Origin: a bacterium
GTDB lineage: Bacteria; Desulfobacterota; JAPLJL01
Length of the DNA stretch: 19,919 nucleotides
Assembly (NCBI GenBank): GCA_028713675.1
Contig: JAQTNV010000061.1
Span: 1-19,919, forward strand
Reading direction: 5' to 3'
Part shown: piece by piece, positions 1-6,008 of the stretch
Numbering within the stretch: the first letter of the stretch is position 1
Layout: each line of letters opens with the position of its first letter
The notes under the pieces: generated by a model
What the model saw: only the letters and a program-made list of their open reading frames with translations
Database searches by the model: none
Told to the model about the DNA's origin: nothing
Program-made: the position numbers and the translations under genes

Positions 1-388
1 CCTCGGCGGTCTGAAAAAGATTGAACCCTTCCGGGATGGTCACCCGGTAAACCTTGACCCGGCCCGAGGACAGGTCCCGGAGCAGCTGGGCCGGGGCGAC
101 CGGCAGGGAGAATTCGTAGGTGCCGGCCTTGATCTCGGCGCTGACCCCGCGGGCATAACCGAAAGCAACAAAGACCGGGACGGAGGGGATGAGGCCGCGC
201 CGGGCCAGGATATTGGCAGTGCCTTTCAGGCCGGTGCCCACCGGGATCTCAATCAGGATTTTCGGTCCGGCCGGCCGGGGAGGGTAAGGGGAATAGAGCA
301 GGAACAGGATCCTGCCCGCGGCGGTCCAGCAGAAAATCGTGAAAATAATGGTGAACAGCAGGGACAACCTGCTGACCCGGGGGTTCAT
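1..388 (-). CDS. mltG: Endolytic murein transglycosylase MltG, N-terminal part (cut by window edge)
   Basis: MltG cleaves nascent peptidoglycan glycan strands at the inner membrane and influences strand length. The visible 129 residues start at the ATG at 386-388, one base after the ruvX stop codon (TGAAATG), which suggests translational coupling. The protein opens with a short positively charged N-terminus and a hydrophobic membrane anchor (about residues 8-32). It continues with a LysM-like YceG N-terminal region: IEIPVGTGLKGTANILARRG near residues 47-66, GTYEFSLPV near 89-97, and VTIPEGFNLFQTAE at the edge. The last two are hallmarks of the YceG/MltG family. The catalytic domain, with its Glu, lies outside the window. 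The ruvX-mltG pairing is common in bacteria. The family call is firm; completeness cannot be judged. Confidence 0.9.
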   Translation of the reverse strand, partial: MNPRVSRLSLLFTIIFTIFCWTAAGRILFLLYSPYPPRPAGPKILIEIPVGTGLKGTANILARRGLIPSVPVFVAFGYARGVSAEIKAGTYEFSLPVAPAQLLRDLSSGRVKVYRVTIPEGFNLFQTAE

Positions 389-389
389 T

Positions 390-815
390 TCAATTCACGC
401 CGGAAGGGGAAAGACTGTCGAGGTAGCCCTGGAGAATCAGGGTGGCCGCCACCCGGTCGCGGAGCTGCTTGCGCTTCCGGCGGGAAAGATCCCCCTCGAG
501 GAGACTTCGCTCCGCCGCCACCGTGGAGAGCCTCTCGTCCCAGAGGATCACGTTGACCCCGAGTTCCCGACGCAGGATAACCGCGAAATCCGTGGCCTTC
601 TGGGCCGACTGTCCCTCTGATCCGTCCAAATTAAGGGGCAGGCCCACCACGATTTCGGTGATCCCGGCGCCGGTGACGATCTGGCGGATTTTTTCGATGT
701 CTTCGTCCAGCTTGGTCCGGTTGATGGTCTCCAGGCCTTGGGCGGTGATCCCAAGCTCGTCGGAAATGGAAACCCCCATCCGTTTTTCTCCGATATCCAG
801 GGCCAGAACCCGCAT
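390..815 (-). CDS. ruvX: RuvX/YqgF, putative pre-16S rRNA nuclease / Holliday junction resolvase-like protein
   Basis: A 141-residue RNase H-fold protein of normal family length. Visible motifs are LALDIGEKRMGVSISDE at the N-terminus (first acidic residue D7), EIVVGLPLNLDG in the middle with a conserved GLPL, WDERLSTVAAE (second acidic residue), and DRVAATLILQGYLD near the C-terminus (third acidic residue). The family is implicated in trimming the 5' end of 16S rRNA, and was earlier proposed to be a Holliday junction resolvase. It is the fourth gene of the aroE-aroK-SCP2-ruvX-mltG operon, 21 bases after the SCP2-like gene. Its ATG (813-815) lies inside the 3' arm of a perfect hairpin and has no recognisable Shine-Dalgarno sequence. 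Translation may therefore depend on ribosomes arriving from the gene upstream. Confidence 0.93.
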   Translation of the reverse strand: MRVLALDIGEKRMGVSISDELGITAQGLETINRTKLDEDIEKIRQIVTGAGITEIVVGLPLNLDGSEGQSAQKATDFAVILRRELGVNVILWDERLSTVAAERSLLEGDLSRRKRKQLRDRVAATLILQGYLDSLSPSGVN

Positions 816-834
816 AATAGGAAAATTATGCGGG
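809..834 (-). promoter_or_regulatory. Perfect 10-bp hairpin covering the ruvX start codon
   Basis: The two 10-base arms (809-818 and 825-834) are exactly complementary with a 6-base loop (819-824). On the transcript the order is CCCGCAUAAU, loop UUUCCU, AUUAUGCGGG, and the ruvX AUG is in the second arm. The SCP2-like gene ends at 837-839, two bases before the stem. A ribosome terminating there would be expected to melt it. The structure is seen directly; the role in translational coupling is inferred. Confidence 0.6.
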
Positions 835-836
835 AT

Positions 837-1340
837 TTAGGCGCGCTTGGCAATTTTAACGAGGAAATTCCGGAGGGTGGCGGAGTTGATCATCCGCCCG
901 CCGAGGCCGAGGGCGGGGGAAAGCAGGCGCCGGAAAAGGAAGGCCGGGGCCAGCCGGGAAAGGAGCCGCCGGGCGGCCGGCCGGGGGGTTTTTAAAAAGG
1001 CGTGGGAAAGGGAAGCGAGGTAAAGCCGGTTCATGATCAGGGGCCGGGCGGGAAAGATTGTGATCTCCCCCCGCATATAGGCGCCGGCCAGGGTGAGCTG
1101 TCCGGATCGGATTTTTTCAAAAGCGGCGGAGGTTCCGGTAATGGAGATAAAAGGGGGATCCGGGGTAATCGGCGGCCAGGACTGCTTCTCTTCATTCTCG
1201 ATCCGGATATGGAGCCGGGGTTCAGGGGGCAGGCCGGCCAGGAACCAGGCGAGCCGGCCCTGGACCGGCAGGAGCCGGAAGAAACGCCGAAGCGCGTCGT
1301 GCCAGTTCTGAAAGGAAAGAAGTTTATCCGGGGTCGGCAT
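837..1340 (-). CDS. SCP2-like (sterol carrier protein 2 fold) protein of unknown function
   Basis: A 167-residue protein whose middle part resembles the SCP2 lipid-binding fold: FISITGTSAAFEKIRSG followed by QLTLAGAYMRGEITI, about residues 65-97. This is the pattern of a strand, a helix carrying the conserved 'sGkl', and a final 'gkikv' strand. The tail (about 100-167) is basic and rich in Leu, Arg and Ala, with no known motif. The only possible start is the ATG at 1338-1340 because an in-frame stop lies four codons upstream. The gene therefore overlaps aroK by 17 bases and has no clear ribosome binding site, suggesting coupling to aroK. SCP2 domains bind hydrophobic ligands; nothing here shows the ligand. 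Placement inside a shikimate operon is unexplained. The family call is moderate. Confidence 0.65.
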   Translation of the reverse strand: MPTPDKLLSFQNWHDALRRFFRLLPVQGRLAWFLAGLPPEPRLHIRIENEEKQSWPPITPDPPFISITGTSAAFEKIRSGQLTLAGAYMRGEITIFPARPLIMNRLYLASLSHAFLKTPRPAARRLLSRLAPAFLFRRLLSPALGLGGRMINSATLRNFLVKIAKRA

Positions 1341-1863
1341 CGGATTTGATTATGTTGCGATTTTTAAGTTCCTGGATGATCCGGGCCGCGATCTCCTCCG
1401 GGCTGAGCCGGCCGGTGTCGATTTGAAAATCCGCCGCCGCCAGGTATTTGGGCATCCTTTGCTGCAGGACTTCTTCCACCTCCGCGACGAAGGATTTTTG
1501 CCCGGTCAGGGAGGGACGGTCGGTTCCGGATTGAATCCTCTTAACAATGGTGTCCCGGTCGGCCGAAAGGAGAACGAGAAAACCATTCGATTTCAGGGCC
1601 CGGGTGTTTTCGTCCCGGAGGATCACCCCGCCCCCGCTGTCGATGATCAGGTTGTCGCGTTTCGAGACCTCTCCCACCGCCCGGGACTCCAGGTCCCGGA
1701 AGTGTTCCCAGCCGGAGCGTTTCACGATTTCGGGGATGGGAAGGCCGGCGGTGCGGACGATGGCTTCATCGAGCGAGACTGTTTCCCGTTTCAGGGTCCG
1801 GGCCAGAGCCCGGGCCACGGTGGATTTTCCGGTGCCCCGGTAGCCGATCAGAACGAGATTCAT
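1324..1863 (-). CDS. aroK: Shikimate kinase
   Basis: Phosphorylates shikimate to shikimate 3-phosphate with ATP in the cytoplasm, the fifth step of chorismate synthesis. The 179 residues contain the Walker A motif GYRGTGKST (7-15) and SLDEAI with the substrate-binding Asp at 32. FRDLESRAV (about 55-63) carries the conserved Arg and Glu, SGGGV (76-80) is the shikimate-binding glycine loop, and GTDRPSLTG (113-121) holds the lid Arg. Length is typical. It lies 43 bases downstream of aroE, whose product makes its substrate, and overlaps the SCP2-like gene by 17 bases. The C-terminal tail after 'ELKNRNII' is poorly conserved. No Shine-Dalgarno sequence is obvious before the ATG. Confidence 0.95.
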   Translation of the reverse strand: MNLVLIGYRGTGKSTVARALARTLKRETVSLDEAIVRTAGLPIPEIVKRSGWEHFRDLESRAVGEVSKRDNLIIDSGGGVILRDENTRALKSNGFLVLLSADRDTIVKRIQSGTDRPSLTGQKSFVAEVEEVLQQRMPKYLAAADFQIDTGRLSPEEIAARIIQELKNRNIIKSDADPG

Positions 1864-1888
1864 AATTTAAAAAGGTCCCAAGATCGCG

Positions 1889-1903
1889 GGTTCAGGGTTC
1901 ATG
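1889..1903. repeat. Short GGTTCA-type repeat between aroE and aroK
   Basis: The aroE-aroK gap contains GGTTCAGGGTTCATG, two adjacent copies of a GGTTCA unit. The same unit builds the larger palindrome before pyrG (16119-16178). It may be a remnant of that intergenic repeat type. Short, so chance is possible. Confidence 0.35.
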
Positions 1904-1906
1904 ATC

Positions 1907-2764
1907 CTACAAGGCGAGCTTTTCCAGCACGATCTTCCGCATCAGGGCCAGGGGGGCTTCCTCTCCGGTGAACATTTTGAACTGGTCGGCGGCCTGGTAA
2001 ACGAACATCTCCAGTCCCGAGGCTACCGTAAGCCCCCGGGTTCCTGCTTCCCGGAGCAGGCGGGTTTGACGGGGGTTGTAGATCACCTCGAAAACCTGGA
2101 GACGGGAATGGAGAATACGGTCGGGCACCAGGGTTTGATCGGAATGTGGATGCATCCCCACCGGGGTGGTCTGCAGCAGGATCTCGCTCTCGGGCAGGAA
2201 CCGTTGGAGGACGGATTCCTCCAACGGTTCCCCGGAAACCGTGACCCCGGTTTTTTCCCGGAGGTCCCGGACCAGGTTTTTCAGCTCGTCCGGGATTACG
2301 CCCAGGATTTTCAGACTGGCCGGGGGTGATTTCATCGCCAGGGTGAAGGTGAGGGCGCGGGCGGCTCCCCCGGAGCCGAGAACCAGGACAGATTTCCCCC
2401 GGGTTTCGATTCCGGCCTCCCGCAGGGCCCGGAGCGCGGCGGTCCCGTCGGTGTTATAGCCGGTGAGCCGGCCCCGGTCGTTAACAATGGTATTAACCGC
2501 GCCGATCTTTCGGGCCACCTCCTCGATCTCGTCCAGGAAGGGAATGACCGCGGTTTTATGGGGGATGGTTACGGAAAGTCCCCGGATATTCAAGGCGCGC
2601 ATCCCCTGGATGGCGGGTCCGGGGTCGTCCACTTCAAAAGCCAGGTAAACAAAATCGAGATTGTTCTCATGGTAACTCGCGTTATGAATGGCGGGGGAAA
2701 GGGAGTGCCCGAGGGGCTTGCCGATAATTCCGCAGATGCGGGTTTTGGTGGTGATGGTCTGCAT
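1907..2764 (-). CDS. aroE: Shikimate dehydrogenase (NADP+)
   Basis: Reduces 3-dehydroshikimate to shikimate, the fourth step of chorismate synthesis. I start it at the ATG at 2762-2764 (285 residues). A TTG at 2777-2779 would add five residues, and neither start has a strong ribosome binding site. The substrate-binding N-terminal domain shows GKPLGHSLSPAIHNA (15-29), SVTIPHK with the catalytic Lys at 70, and NTDG with the catalytic Asp at 106. The NADP domain has the glycine loop VLGSGGAARA (128-137). LQTTPVGM and SGLEMFVYQAADQF are also family hallmarks. It is the first gene of the minus-strand aro operon. Upstream is an AT-rich stretch with a weak promoter candidate: on the minus strand TTGAAT (2865-2870), a 15-base spacer and TAGAAT (2844-2849). 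Confidence 0.95.
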   Translation of the reverse strand: MQTITTKTRICGIIGKPLGHSLSPAIHNASYHENNLDFVYLAFEVDDPGPAIQGMRALNIRGLSVTIPHKTAVIPFLDEIEEVARKIGAVNTIVNDRGRLTGYNTDGTAALRALREAGIETRGKSVLVLGSGGAARALTFTLAMKSPPASLKILGVIPDELKNLVRDLREKTGVTVSGEPLEESVLQRFLPESEILLQTTPVGMHPHSDQTLVPDRILHSRLQVFEVIYNPRQTRLLREAGTRGLTVASGLEMFVYQAADQFKMFTGEEAPLALMRKIVLEKLAL

Positions 2765-2897
2765 CAGGGTTCTATTCAAGGATAAACGGGTTCATCAGCA
2801 ATACCGTTCATCCGGGGATGATTTTAAAACAATATCCCGGAAAATTCTATTTATTAATAACGAGATTCAAACTTTAAAAAGATTCGGTGGCAATGGC

Positions 2898-3068
2898 TTG
2901 TCTATCCTCCCGGGCAGGTCTTGCTCCCAAAACAATTCGATTCTGCCGAAAGACATCGAGGCCGCCCCGCAGGGGCAGGCCGTTGGCATGCCATGGTTTT
3001 TCTAAATCGAAAAACAGGAATATTTCAAAGATGTTTTGGTTCGCTTCGACCCGCCCGGGAGGATTTGT
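2898..3068. repeat. Long imperfect inverted repeat in the 2765-3137 gene-free stretch
   Basis: The 373 bases between aroE and ribF contain no gene I can support. ATCCTCCCGGGCAGGTC on the left (about 2904-2920) is matched, in reverse complement, by ATCCTCCCGGGCGGGTC (about 3048-3064). The match extends with gaps into a shared CCAAAACA. The centre holds a strong GC hairpin near 2960-2981 (GGCC, GCCCC, loop GCA, GGGGC, A, GGCC). The whole is a roughly 170-base potential cruciform. It could be a miniature mobile element, a structured leader of aroE, or a small RNA. I see no match to a riboswitch or tRNA I know, and no T-tract that would make it a terminator. Confidence 0.55.
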
Positions 3069-3135
3069 TCTAATTGATGCGAATTATGTCCTGAAAAATA
3101 AGCGACCGGAATAATGTTTATGTTTTGTTTTCCCG

Positions 3136-3156
3136 ACTTATGACTTATGACTTAAG
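3136..3156. repeat. 7-bp tandem repeat at the ribF 3' end
   Basis: About three copies of a GACTTAT-type unit (ACTTATGACTTATGACTTAA on the plus strand, within 3136-3156) run from the noncoding side into the ribF coding end. On the minus strand they encode the C-terminal residues L-S-H-K-S and the TAA stop. Array expansion or contraction could alter the RibF tail. Confidence 0.7.
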
Positions 3157-4082
3157 ACCTTGCGGGCCTCTTCGATGTCTTTCTTGATCTGCCTGATCAG
3201 GGCCTCCGGGCCGGGAAACTTCTGGTTTTCCCGGATCCAGGCCAGGACCTTGACCCGGAACGTTTCCCCCGGTTTCAGCGAGGGGTCATGGGGCAGGTCG
3301 AGCAGATGGATCTCCACGGAGTGTTCGTGGTCGTCAAAGGTGGGACGTGGGCCGAGGGCCATCACGCCCGGGGCATGCTGGCGTTCGAATTCCGCCCGGA
3401 CCGCGTATACCCCGGGCGGGAGGAGGGTCGGGAAGGACAGCTCCAGGTTGGCGGTGGGAAATCCCAGGGTTTTTCCCCGGCCCCGGCCGGAGGTCAGGTG
3501 CCCCAGGAGGAGATAGTCATGACCCAGGAGGGTGTTGGCTTCCTCCGCCTGCGCCTGGCGGAGAAGCTCGCGAATCCGCCTCGAGCTGACCGGGTGGCCG
3601 CCGATCTCGAAGGGGGGGACCATGTGCACGGAAACCCCATGGGTCTTTCCCAGGGAAGCGATCAGGTCAAAGCCGCCGGACTTGTGCCGTCCGAAATGAA
3701 AATCGTAGCCGACCACCAGGGTTTTCAGGGAAAGGGGCGGCCGGAGGAGCACCCGGAAGAATTCCTCCGCCGTCTGCGCGGCGAATTCCCGGTTAAAGGT
3801 CAGGGCGACAACCTCGTCGATGCCGGCATGGAAGAGCAGGCGGGCTTTCTCGGACAGGGGGGTGATTTCCTTCAGTCCGAGCTCGGGTTTCAGGACCTGG
3901 AGCGGATGAGGATCGAAGGTAATCACCACCGAGCGGGTTTTCGGATGGGCGCTTTCCGCCCGGAGGGTTTCCATGATCCGGGCATGCCCCCGATGGACCC
4001 CGTCGAAATTCCCGATCGTAACCGCCGACCCCCGGGGATCGGGCGGAATTTCCTGGAGATCTTTCCTGATGGGCCGTGTCAT
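3138..4082 (-). CDS. ribF: Bifunctional riboflavin kinase / FAD synthetase
   Basis: Converts riboflavin to FMN and then FAD. The ATG at 4080-4082 gives 314 residues, the normal family length; the upstream in-frame extension lacks family similarity. The N-terminal FAD synthetase (nucleotidyltransferase) domain shows TIGNFDGVHRGHARIM (about 22-37), VVITFDPHPLQVLKPE (about 50-65) and VVGYDFHFGRHKSGG (about 123-137), with SSRRIRELL nearby (about 163-171). The C-terminal riboflavin kinase domain shows GHLTSGRGRGKTLGFPTANLE (split here as GHLTSGRGRGKTLG and FPTANLE), PPGVYAV, and HLLDLP. The last residues and stop codon are written by a 7-base tandem repeat, so the tail is not conserved protein. 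It is divergent from the Crp/Fnr-type regulator. A possible minus-strand promoter is TTGACA at 4170-4175 with TAGAAG at 4147-4152. Confidence 0.95.
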   Translation of the reverse strand: MTRPIRKDLQEIPPDPRGSAVTIGNFDGVHRGHARIMETLRAESAHPKTRSVVITFDPHPLQVLKPELGLKEITPLSEKARLLFHAGIDEVVALTFNREFAAQTAEEFFRVLLRPPLSLKTLVVGYDFHFGRHKSGGFDLIASLGKTHGVSVHMVPPFEIGGHPVSSRRIRELLRQAQAEEANTLLGHDYLLLGHLTSGRGRGKTLGFPTANLELSFPTLLPPGVYAVRAEFERQHAPGVMALGPRPTFDDHEHSVEIHLLDLPHDPSLKPGETFRVKVLAWIRENQKFPGPEALIRQIKKDIEEARKVLSHKS

Positions 4083-4146
4083 TTTAAACTCGGGAGCGGA
4101 TGAGAACCTGAAACCGGTCTGGCAAATACCTTCGGCATTTTTCAAC

Positions 4147-4175
4147 CTTCTAACGGGAAGAGAATTGATTGTCAA
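4147..4175 (-). promoter_or_regulatory. Candidate ribF promoter
   Basis: On the minus strand, an exact TTGACA (4170-4175), a 17-base spacer and TAGAAG (4147-4152, 4 of 6 to consensus) lie 65 bases before the ribF ATG. The -35 overlaps a small palindrome, TTGATTGTCAA on the plus strand, which could be an operator. The -10 is weak, so this is tentative. Confidence 0.4.
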
Positions 4176-4180
4176 TGGTT

Positions 4181-4210
4181 TCCCGGGCGGCACCGACGGA
4201 TCCCGGGCGG
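4181..4210. repeat. Two 10-bp direct repeats, 20 bp apart, between ribF and the regulator gene
   Basis: TCCCGGGCGG occurs at 4181-4190 and again exactly at 4201-4210. The 20-base period is close to two helical turns, the spacing expected of paired protein-binding sites on one DNA face. The position between divergent genes, one of them a DNA-binding regulator, fits an operator. Because the genome is GC-rich and CCGGG-rich, chance is not excluded. Confidence 0.4.
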
Positions 4211-4236
4211 GACCGCGCGGAAAATACATTCTTCAT

Positions 4237-4265
4237 TTTACCGTGATCCAAAGGTTTAGTAAGAT
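4237..4265 (+). promoter_or_regulatory. Weak candidate promoter of the Crp/Fnr-type gene
   Basis: TTTACC (4237-4242), a 17-base spacer and TAAGAT (4260-4265), each 4-5 of 6 to consensus, lie just before the gene. The predicted transcript would start a few bases ahead of the ribosome binding site AAGGA (4274-4278). Confidence 0.35.
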
Positions 4266-4286
4266 ATCCCGCTAAGGATTGATGAT

Positions 4287-4985
4287 ATGCGGTATTGGCT
4301 GATCAAAGGAATTGATTTCCGTCCGGAAGCGCAGACGAGACAGATAGTCGGCTCCCGGGTGGAGATTCTCTGGCGGGAGGAAATAAAGGGCGCCCGGCCG
4401 GCCTTGCCGGAGCTCCTGGCCGATTTCGTTTACCTGATTAAACAGGGTGAGGCGGAGCTGGTTTCCCAGCCGGGGACGCGCCGGGCTTTGACCCTCGCGA
4501 AACTGAAAGCGGGAGAAATATTCGGAGTAAATCCGCTGTCCAGGGACAAGCCGGGATCCTTTTTGATGGTCCCGGCGGGAGAACCGGAAATTCTCCAGTT
4601 GGAGCCGGAAGAGGCCAGACGCCTGATCGAGGACCGGAAGATCACGGTCAAAATCCGCCGGGGCTGGAAGCGGACGCCGCTGACCCAATCGGTCCGGGAA
4701 CTGATCCGGGTTGATCCCGGTCCCCGGGTGGCGATGCTTCTTTCAAAATTAGCGCGGGGTTTCGGGCAGGAGGAGGGAGGAAGAATGCAGCTTTTCCCGG
4801 CGATCACCCCACCGGTGATTTCGAAACTCACGGGTCTGTCCTTCGAACTGGTTTATCTGATTCTGGCCGGTCTGAACCGGCAGGGGGTGATTGAGATCAA
4901 ACCGGAAGGGATCGCGATCGTGGATCGGATCCGGCTTTCTTTCTTAAGCGAAACCGCTAATTCAGATTTGAAATACTGGCCCTGA
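4287..4985 (+). CDS. Crp/Fnr-family transcriptional regulator
   Basis: A 232-residue protein with the two-part Crp/Fnr layout. The N-terminal half has a cyclic-nucleotide-binding-type beta barrel: FVYLIKQGEAELVSQPG (about 47-63), then LTLAKLKAGEIFGVNPL (about 68-84), the usual 'L..G..FG' pattern. The C-terminal half is a winged helix-turn-helix with a recognition region ITPPVISKLTGLSFELVYLI (about 173-192) and a wing GVIEIKPEGIAIVD. I see neither the Arg/Ser phosphate-binding pattern of cAMP-binding Crp nor the Fnr cysteine cluster, so the effector is unknown. The start ATG is preceded at 8 bases by AAGGA. Its 3' end overlaps the convergent UshA-like gene by 29 bases. Possible targets are itself and ribF through the shared intergenic region. 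Confidence 0.8.
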   Translation: MRYWLIKGIDFRPEAQTRQIVGSRVEILWREEIKGARPALPELLADFVYLIKQGEAELVSQPGTRRALTLAKLKAGEIFGVNPLSRDKPGSFLMVPAGEPEILQLEPEEARRLIEDRKITVKIRRGWKRTPLTQSVRELIRVDPGPRVAMLLSKLARGFGQEEGGRMQLFPAITPPVISKLTGLSFELVYLILAGLNRQGVIEIKPEGIAIVDRIRLSFLSETANSDLKYWP

Positions 4986-6006
4986 TCCGCTGCAGCAGCT
5001 GCTGGACCTGGGCGTCTTCAGGAATTTCGTCGCTGGCCGCTTCCAGAAAGTTTCGATACCAGAGAACCCCCCCGTGATTATCCAGGGCGGGCGGGTAGGG
5101 GACATTCTTGGTCCAGGGGAACGGTTTCCGGGGCGATGTTCCCGTGACCTTGAAATCCAGGTGGCCGATGTATTTGCCCTGTTCGCCGGTCTGCACGATC
5201 AGGGTGTCTTTTATTTCAATCGGGGAAAAAAGCTGCATCCCGGGATGGGAGCCGATGATCAGGTTGATCCCTTCCACCTGATCGGGGATTTTTTCGTCGA
5301 TTTCCATTCCCAGGTGGGAGAGCAGCACGATCAGGTCGACCTGGGGTTTTAATTCCTTGACCAGTTCCTGGGCGGTGGTGATCGGGTCTTTCAGGTGGAG
5401 CCCCGGAAGGGTCGCGGTTATAGGACCGGGGAAAAGGCTGGGGGAAATCAGAGCGAAAACGCCGATTTTCAATCCGCCCCGGTTCAGGATCAGGCTGGGG
5501 GTAAAGAAGGGCTTGCCTTCGTTGTCCACCAGGTTGCTGATCACCAGGGGAAAGTTGGCCCGTTTTTTCAGACGATCCCAGTTATCTTTTCCGAGGGCGA
5601 GTTCCTGCTCGCCCAGGCCCAGGCCGTCCAGCTTGATCAGGTTGGCGAAATCAACCAGACCTTCGGTGAGATTGCGGATGCGGGTGGAGTTGATCATGTC
5701 CCGATTCAGGGTCTGGGGGGGGAAAAGATCGCCCGAAAAAAGAACGAGGAGGGGAGTGTTTTTGCGCATGTTGTTTATGTATCCGGCCCACCGGGCCAGG
5801 CCACCGTAGTGGTGGGCCGGTCAGCCGCAGGGATCGAGCTGGCCGTTGATCCGGTTGGCGTAAACGATGGTGAGCGTCCGGCCGGAGTCGGAGTGGGCGG
5901 AACAGGAAAAAAGCGGGAGGAGCAGGCCGAAGACCAGGAGAACCAGGAGCAGCGAAAGCGGTTTTTCCCGGTGAAAAATATCTGAGGTTTTATGGTTGGT
6001 GATCAA
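4957..6006 (-). CDS. UshA-like selenoprotein: metallophosphoesterase-fold lipoprotein with in-frame TGA (Sec62)
   Basis: Read through one TGA (5821-5823), this is a single 349-residue frame. Residues 17-35 form a lipoprotein signal ending in the lipobox LFSC (Cys35), so the protein is probably membrane-anchored outside the cytoplasm. TLTIVYANRINGQLDPCG-U then matches the first strand and CGC loop of UshA/5'-nucleotidase relatives, and GGLARWAGYINN (68-79) continues the family pattern straight after the TGA. Later motifs are LFSGDLF (D93), ISNLV, VLLSHLG (H231), GSHPG (H254) and QTGEQGKYIGHL. The usual metal ligands D-x-H and N-H-E are replaced by NRIN and GEQE, so phosphatase activity is doubtful; the C-G-U motif suggests a redox or metal-binding role. 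The start is TTG (6004-6006), two bases after radA, with AAAGG nine bases upstream. From memory only, NCBI names a 'UshA-like (seleno)protein' family. The alternative is a nonsense-disrupted pseudogene. Confidence 0.82.
5783..5820 (-). promoter_or_regulatory. SECIS-like stem-loop directly downstream of the UGA
   Basis: Starting at the base after the UGA, CCGGCCCACC (5811-5820, minus strand) pairs perfectly with GGUGGGCCGG (5783-5792), giving a 10-bp stem and an 18-base loop. Two inner G-C pairs could leave an apical loop UGGCCUGG beginning 17 bases after the UGA, with G in its second position. That fits the general bacterial SECIS pattern (UGA at the stem base, short apical loop with an early G). 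A smaller competing hairpin CCACC/GGUGG with loop ACUAC is also possible. Inferred from complementarity alone. Confidence 0.7.
5821..5823 (-). other. In-frame UGA, predicted selenocysteine codon
   Basis: The codon is TGA on the minus strand, flanked by TGC GGC before and CCG GCC after. The reading frame is open on both sides and family-like on both sides. Homologous metallophosphoesterases commonly have a Cys two residues after the first Cys (C-G-C), exactly this position. TGA is a true stop elsewhere here (ruvX, the Crp/Fnr-type gene, yjbQ, the histidine kinase), so the genetic code is standard. Confidence 0.82.
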
Positions 6007-6008
6007 CG

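Noticed and set aside
2765-3137. A tRNA or known riboswitch in the aroE-ribF gap.
   Set aside because: No cloverleaf arms or acceptor complementarity and no riboswitch core I recognise; only inverted repeats and AT-rich sequence are visible.
4957-6006. Two separate genes: a 61-codon secreted peptide and a metallophosphoesterase starting at 5769.
   Set aside because: The 17 codons between TGA and the internal ATG encode family-conserved sequence (GGLARWAGYI), and the short peptide stops in the middle of the first fold element. One read-through gene explains both.
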